Shown here piece after piece: positions 8,482 to 9,282 of a stretch of 9,282 nucleotides of DNA (position 1 is the stretch's first letter; the number at the start of each line of letters is the position of its first letter). The notes beneath the pieces are model-generated. The model did not search any database, was not told the origin of the DNA, and saw only the letters and a program-made list of their open reading frames with translations. Source of the stretch: Dysgonamonadaceae bacterium (lineage in GTDB: Bacteria; Bacteroidota; Bacteroidia; Bacteroidales; Azobacteroidaceae); contig JAIRRK010000010.1 of NCBI GenBank assembly GCA_031256015.1, forward strand, positions 1 to 9,282, written 5' to 3'. Position numbers and translations under genes: made by a program.

Positions 8482-8561
8482 TCATTATCGTGCAAACCTC
8501 TTTGTTCGGTATATCCTCAGCGATACTGCCCGAAGGAATACGGTCGATACTAAGTGTTAAA

Positions 8562-8575
8562 AAGCCTCCCGGCTT
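8562..8575. terminator. Weak hairpin after the TonB receptor gene, possible terminator
   Basis: AAGCC (8562-8566) and GGCTT (8571-8575) form a 5-bp stem with loop TCCC. On the plus strand the following CGTTATTT is a poor T-tract. On the minus strand the stem runs into five Ts, which fits a terminator better, but no minus-strand gene is known to approach from the right. The first 110 bases after the receptor gene hold nothing else I can name. Confidence 0.25.
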
Positions 8576-8595
8576 CGTTATTTCCATCCGAGACG

Positions 8596-8628
8596 TTTGC
8601 TTTTATAAAATAGTTTATCTACATTTGC
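8596..8628 (+). promoter_or_regulatory. Bacteroidetes-type promoter for the structured RNA
   Basis: TTTG at 8596-8599 is followed after 20 nt by TACATTTGC at 8620-8628. This fits the Bacteroidetes sigma-factor consensus (TTTG at -33, TAnnTTTG at -7) with standard spacing. It predicts a transcription start near 8631-8634, exactly where a 5' hairpin begins, and no start codon with an open frame follows. It is the best promoter match in the window. Confidence 0.75.
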
Positions 8629-8632
8629 AATA

Positions 8633-8905
8633 GAGACTCAGGCGTGAGCCTCTTTAAGTAACAAGAAATTTTGCCGCACTTTGTCGATTGGAAAACTCAT
8701 CAAATCAATCATAATTCCGAGACAAGCTCTTACCGTGAATGGCGGGCCGCAACTTTCGAGTATGCTTCGCACAGCGGATTACAAACATGGTAAAGCACTC
8801 AAACTCTGTTATAAGGAGTTTTGTCATATCTACGGTGCGGCTTAATATAACAAAGGGGCGAGAATCCCCGATAGTCGGAAGATGTTTCTTCCGACTATTT
8901 TTTTT
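8633..8905 (+). ncRNA. Candidate structured non-coding RNA of about 270 nt, 6S-like layout
   Basis: A strong promoter and a strong terminator bracket a stretch with no credible protein frame. Hand folding gives these parts. A 5' hairpin pairs 8633-8640 with 8645-8652 (one mismatch, loop GGCG). Closing helix GCCGCAC/GTGCGGC pairs 8673-8679 with 8835-8841. Second helix AAAACTC/GAGTTTT pairs 8692-8698 with 8816-8822. A wide open middle follows. The terminal helix pairs 8719-8721 with 8798-8800, then 8726-8737 with 8786-8796, with one bulged C. An apical CCGC/GCGG helix pairs 8747-8750 with 8774-8777. A GGGG/CCCC hairpin (8855-8869) precedes the terminator. A rod with a central bubble and a small competing hairpin on its 3' side resembles 6S RNA, the RNA-polymerase-binding regulator. 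It may equally be a Bacteroidales-specific RNA such as the Bacteroidales-1 motif. I see no tmRNA T-loop, RNase P core or SRP-RNA signature. That it is an RNA gene is likely; its identity is open. Confidence 0.65.
8871..8905 (+). terminator. Intrinsic terminator of the structured RNA
   Basis: A perfect 12-bp stem (8871-8882 with 8887-8898, arms ATAGTCGGAAGA and TCTTCCGACTAT) has the four-base loop TGTT. Eight consecutive Ts (8898-8905) end the unit. This is a textbook Rho-independent terminator. Confidence 0.9.
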
Positions 8906-8953
8906 GCCTTGATGCGAGAAGAGTTAAAAGGGAATCTTCTTCTTTGCCTTGAT
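8903..8953 (+). repeat. Direct repeat pair TTTGCCTTGAT
   Basis: The 11-mer TTTGCCTTGAT occurs at 8903-8913 and again at 8943-8953, 40 bases apart. Each copy is followed by a purine, C and a GAAGA-containing stretch. The first copy overlaps the T-tract of the RNA terminator. I recall similar GCCTTGAT-type intergenic repeats in other Bacteroidetes genomes but cannot check this here. Confidence 0.6.
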
Positions 8954-8966
8954 ACATGGAAGAAGA
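8935..8966. repeat. Short inverted repeat TCTTCTTC/GAAGAAGA
   Basis: TCTTCTTC at 8935-8942 and GAAGAAGA at 8959-8966 are perfect reverse complements around a 16-nt loop that contains the second TTTGCCTTGAT copy. It is low-complexity sequence and has no T-tract, so it is not a convincing terminator. Confidence 0.45.
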
Positions 8967-8970
8967 AAAT

Positions 8971-9025
8971 TGCGCGTAGCGCAGACATCTTCTTAGCCGT
9001 GGGCGAGCGCAGCGTAGCCCACGGA
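8971..9025 (+). repeat. Left outer arm of a nested inverted repeat
   Basis: This 55-base arm aligns without gaps to the reverse complement of 9155-9209, with 48 identical positions by hand count. It holds two palindromes: TGCGC-GTA-GCGCA (8971-8983), and CCGTGGGC (8997-9004) pairing with GCCCACGG (9017-9024) around a 12-base loop. Between them is a CATCTTCTTAG spacer. Its GC content is well above the surrounding AT-rich sequence. It resembles REP- or MITE-type intergenic elements in style; I do not recognise the family. Confidence 0.75.
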
Positions 9026-9046
9026 TGCTTGTAGTTCCTCATGTTT

Positions 9047-9063
9047 ACACAGCGTAGCTGTGT
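9047..9063. repeat. Left inner hairpin, ACACAGC-GTA-GCTGTGT
   Basis: A perfect 7-bp stem surrounds the loop GTA. Its 15-base core (9048-9062) is the exact reverse complement of the core of the hairpin at 9112-9128. Because of the asymmetric loop, the two copies have a definable orientation and are inverted relative to each other. Confidence 0.75.
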
Positions 9064-9111
9064 CATTTTGTTTCTCTTCGAAAGATATTGTCTTTTTTGA
9101 TACCTGATGTG

Positions 9112-9128
9112 CCACAGCTACGCTGTGG
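9112..9128. repeat. Right inner hairpin, CCACAGC-TAC-GCTGTGG
   Basis: A perfect 7-bp stem surrounds the loop TAC. The core at 9113-9127 is the exact reverse complement of 9048-9062. Its outermost pair is C-G instead of A-T, so the two copies have diverged outside the core. It abuts the G-rich tract that begins at 9127. Confidence 0.75.
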
Positions 9129-9143
9129 GCGGGGAGGGGAGGG
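9127..9143 (+). other. Canonical G-quadruplex motif with single-base loops
   Basis: Four G-runs (GGG, GGGG, GGGG, GGG) are separated by single bases C, A and A. This meets the standard rule of at least three Gs per run with loops of 1-7, and single-base loops favour very stable parallel quadruplexes. It lies on the plus strand between the right inner hairpin and the right outer arm, and overlaps the last two bases of the hairpin. Confidence 0.75.
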
Positions 9144-9154
9144 ATTCCTCACTT

Positions 9155-9209
9155 TCCGTGGGCTGCGCTTCGCTTGCGCACGGCTAATAAGATGCCTGCG
9201 CTCCGCGCA
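9155..9209 (-). repeat. Right outer arm of a nested inverted repeat
   Basis: Its reverse complement matches 8971-9025 at 48 of 55 positions without gaps. The terminal palindrome here is longer and perfect: CCTGCGC (9195-9201), loop TCC, GCGCAGG (9205-9211). The larger palindrome is imperfect, because CCGTGGGC faces GCGCACGG with one mismatched pair. The conserved linker between the palindromes suggests common descent of both arms rather than chance palindromes. Confidence 0.75.
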
Positions 9210-9226
9210 GGAGTGGCGTGCATCCA

Positions 9227-9282
9227 TAGGCATTACTTGCCTACGTTCATAGGCAGCTCCTGTGTATCATCTAGGCAGCCCC
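9227..9282 (+). repeat. TAGGCA short direct repeats at the window edge
   Basis: TAGGCA starts at 9227, 9250 and 9272, spacings of 23 and 22 bases. The last two copies extend to TAGGCAGCTCC and TAGGCAGCCCC. An inverted TGCCTA at 9238-9243 makes a 6-bp hairpin with the first copy around loop TTACT. The array is cut by the window end, so its true extent is unknown. Confidence 0.45.

Noticed and set aside
8505..8534. TTCGG/CCGAA hairpin and CGATACT direct repeat just after the TonB receptor
   Set aside because: The stem is short with a large irregular interior and no T-tract follows; the 7-base repeat is within chance for this length.
8633..8905. tmRNA, RNase P RNA or SRP RNA as identity of the structured RNA
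   Set aside because: I find no tRNA-like T-loop GGTTCGAATCC, no RNase P GAGGAAAGTC core and no SRP apical motif.
8842..9066. Minus-strand frame of 74 codons across the RNA terminator and left repeat arm
   Set aside because: It runs through a perfect terminator hairpin and palindromic repeats, and its translation is low-complexity without any family motif or start context.
9225..9282. Start of a CRISPR array
   Set aside because: The repeated core is only 6-11 bases with 11-17-base gaps and no cas gene is near; it does not fit CRISPR repeat or spacer sizes.

Overview
The window looks like a chromosomal segment of a Bacteroidota bacterium, most likely order Bacteroidales. The evidence is an AT-rich base composition with few Shine-Dalgarno sites, promoters of the Bacteroidetes type (TTTG about 20 nt upstream of TAnnTTTG), a TonB-dependent receptor with an N-terminal carboxypeptidase-regulatory-like domain, tandem OmpH/Skp genes behind bamA, and a PG1098-type methyltransferase. 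I cannot name the genus.

Positions 1-8481 hold a co-directional, plus-strand run of cell-envelope genes. It starts with the 3' end of uppS (undecaprenyl diphosphate synthase, lipid carrier for peptidoglycan and O-antigen). Then come bamA (outer-membrane beta-barrel insertase) and two tandem OmpH/Skp periplasmic chaperones. A strong hairpin terminator follows at 3927-3976. After it come murI (glutamate racemase, D-Glu for peptidoglycan), a PG1098-like SAM-dependent methyltransferase three bases behind murI, and an orphan TonB-dependent receptor of a conserved Bacteroidetes type with no SusD partner in view. The first block builds outer-membrane proteins and supplies the lipid carrier. The second supplies a wall precursor and includes a probable RNA-modifying enzyme and an outer-membrane transporter of unknown substrate.

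Positions 8482-9282 contain no credible protein gene but are rich in structure. A near-consensus Bacteroidetes promoter (8596-8628) drives a roughly 270-nt transcription unit that ends in a perfect 12-bp hairpin with a run of Ts (8871-8905). The RNA between folds by eye into a rod with a closing helix, an open middle and a terminal helix. Two mutually exclusive pairings compete for one strand. This layout recalls 6S RNA, or the Bacteroidales-specific structured RNAs known from comparative genomics, but the identity is unproven.

Downstream lies a 239-bp nested pseudo-palindrome (8971-9209). It has an outer pair of 55-bp arms (48/55 identical by hand alignment), an inner pair of GTA-loop hairpins whose 15-bp cores are exact reverse complements, and a canonical three-tetrad G-quadruplex motif with single-base loops. 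The last 56 bases carry three TAGGCA copies at 22-23-nt spacing and run off the window. The structured RNA and this repeat/G-quadruplex island are the parts most worth a second look; the protein-coding part is ordinary for the group.
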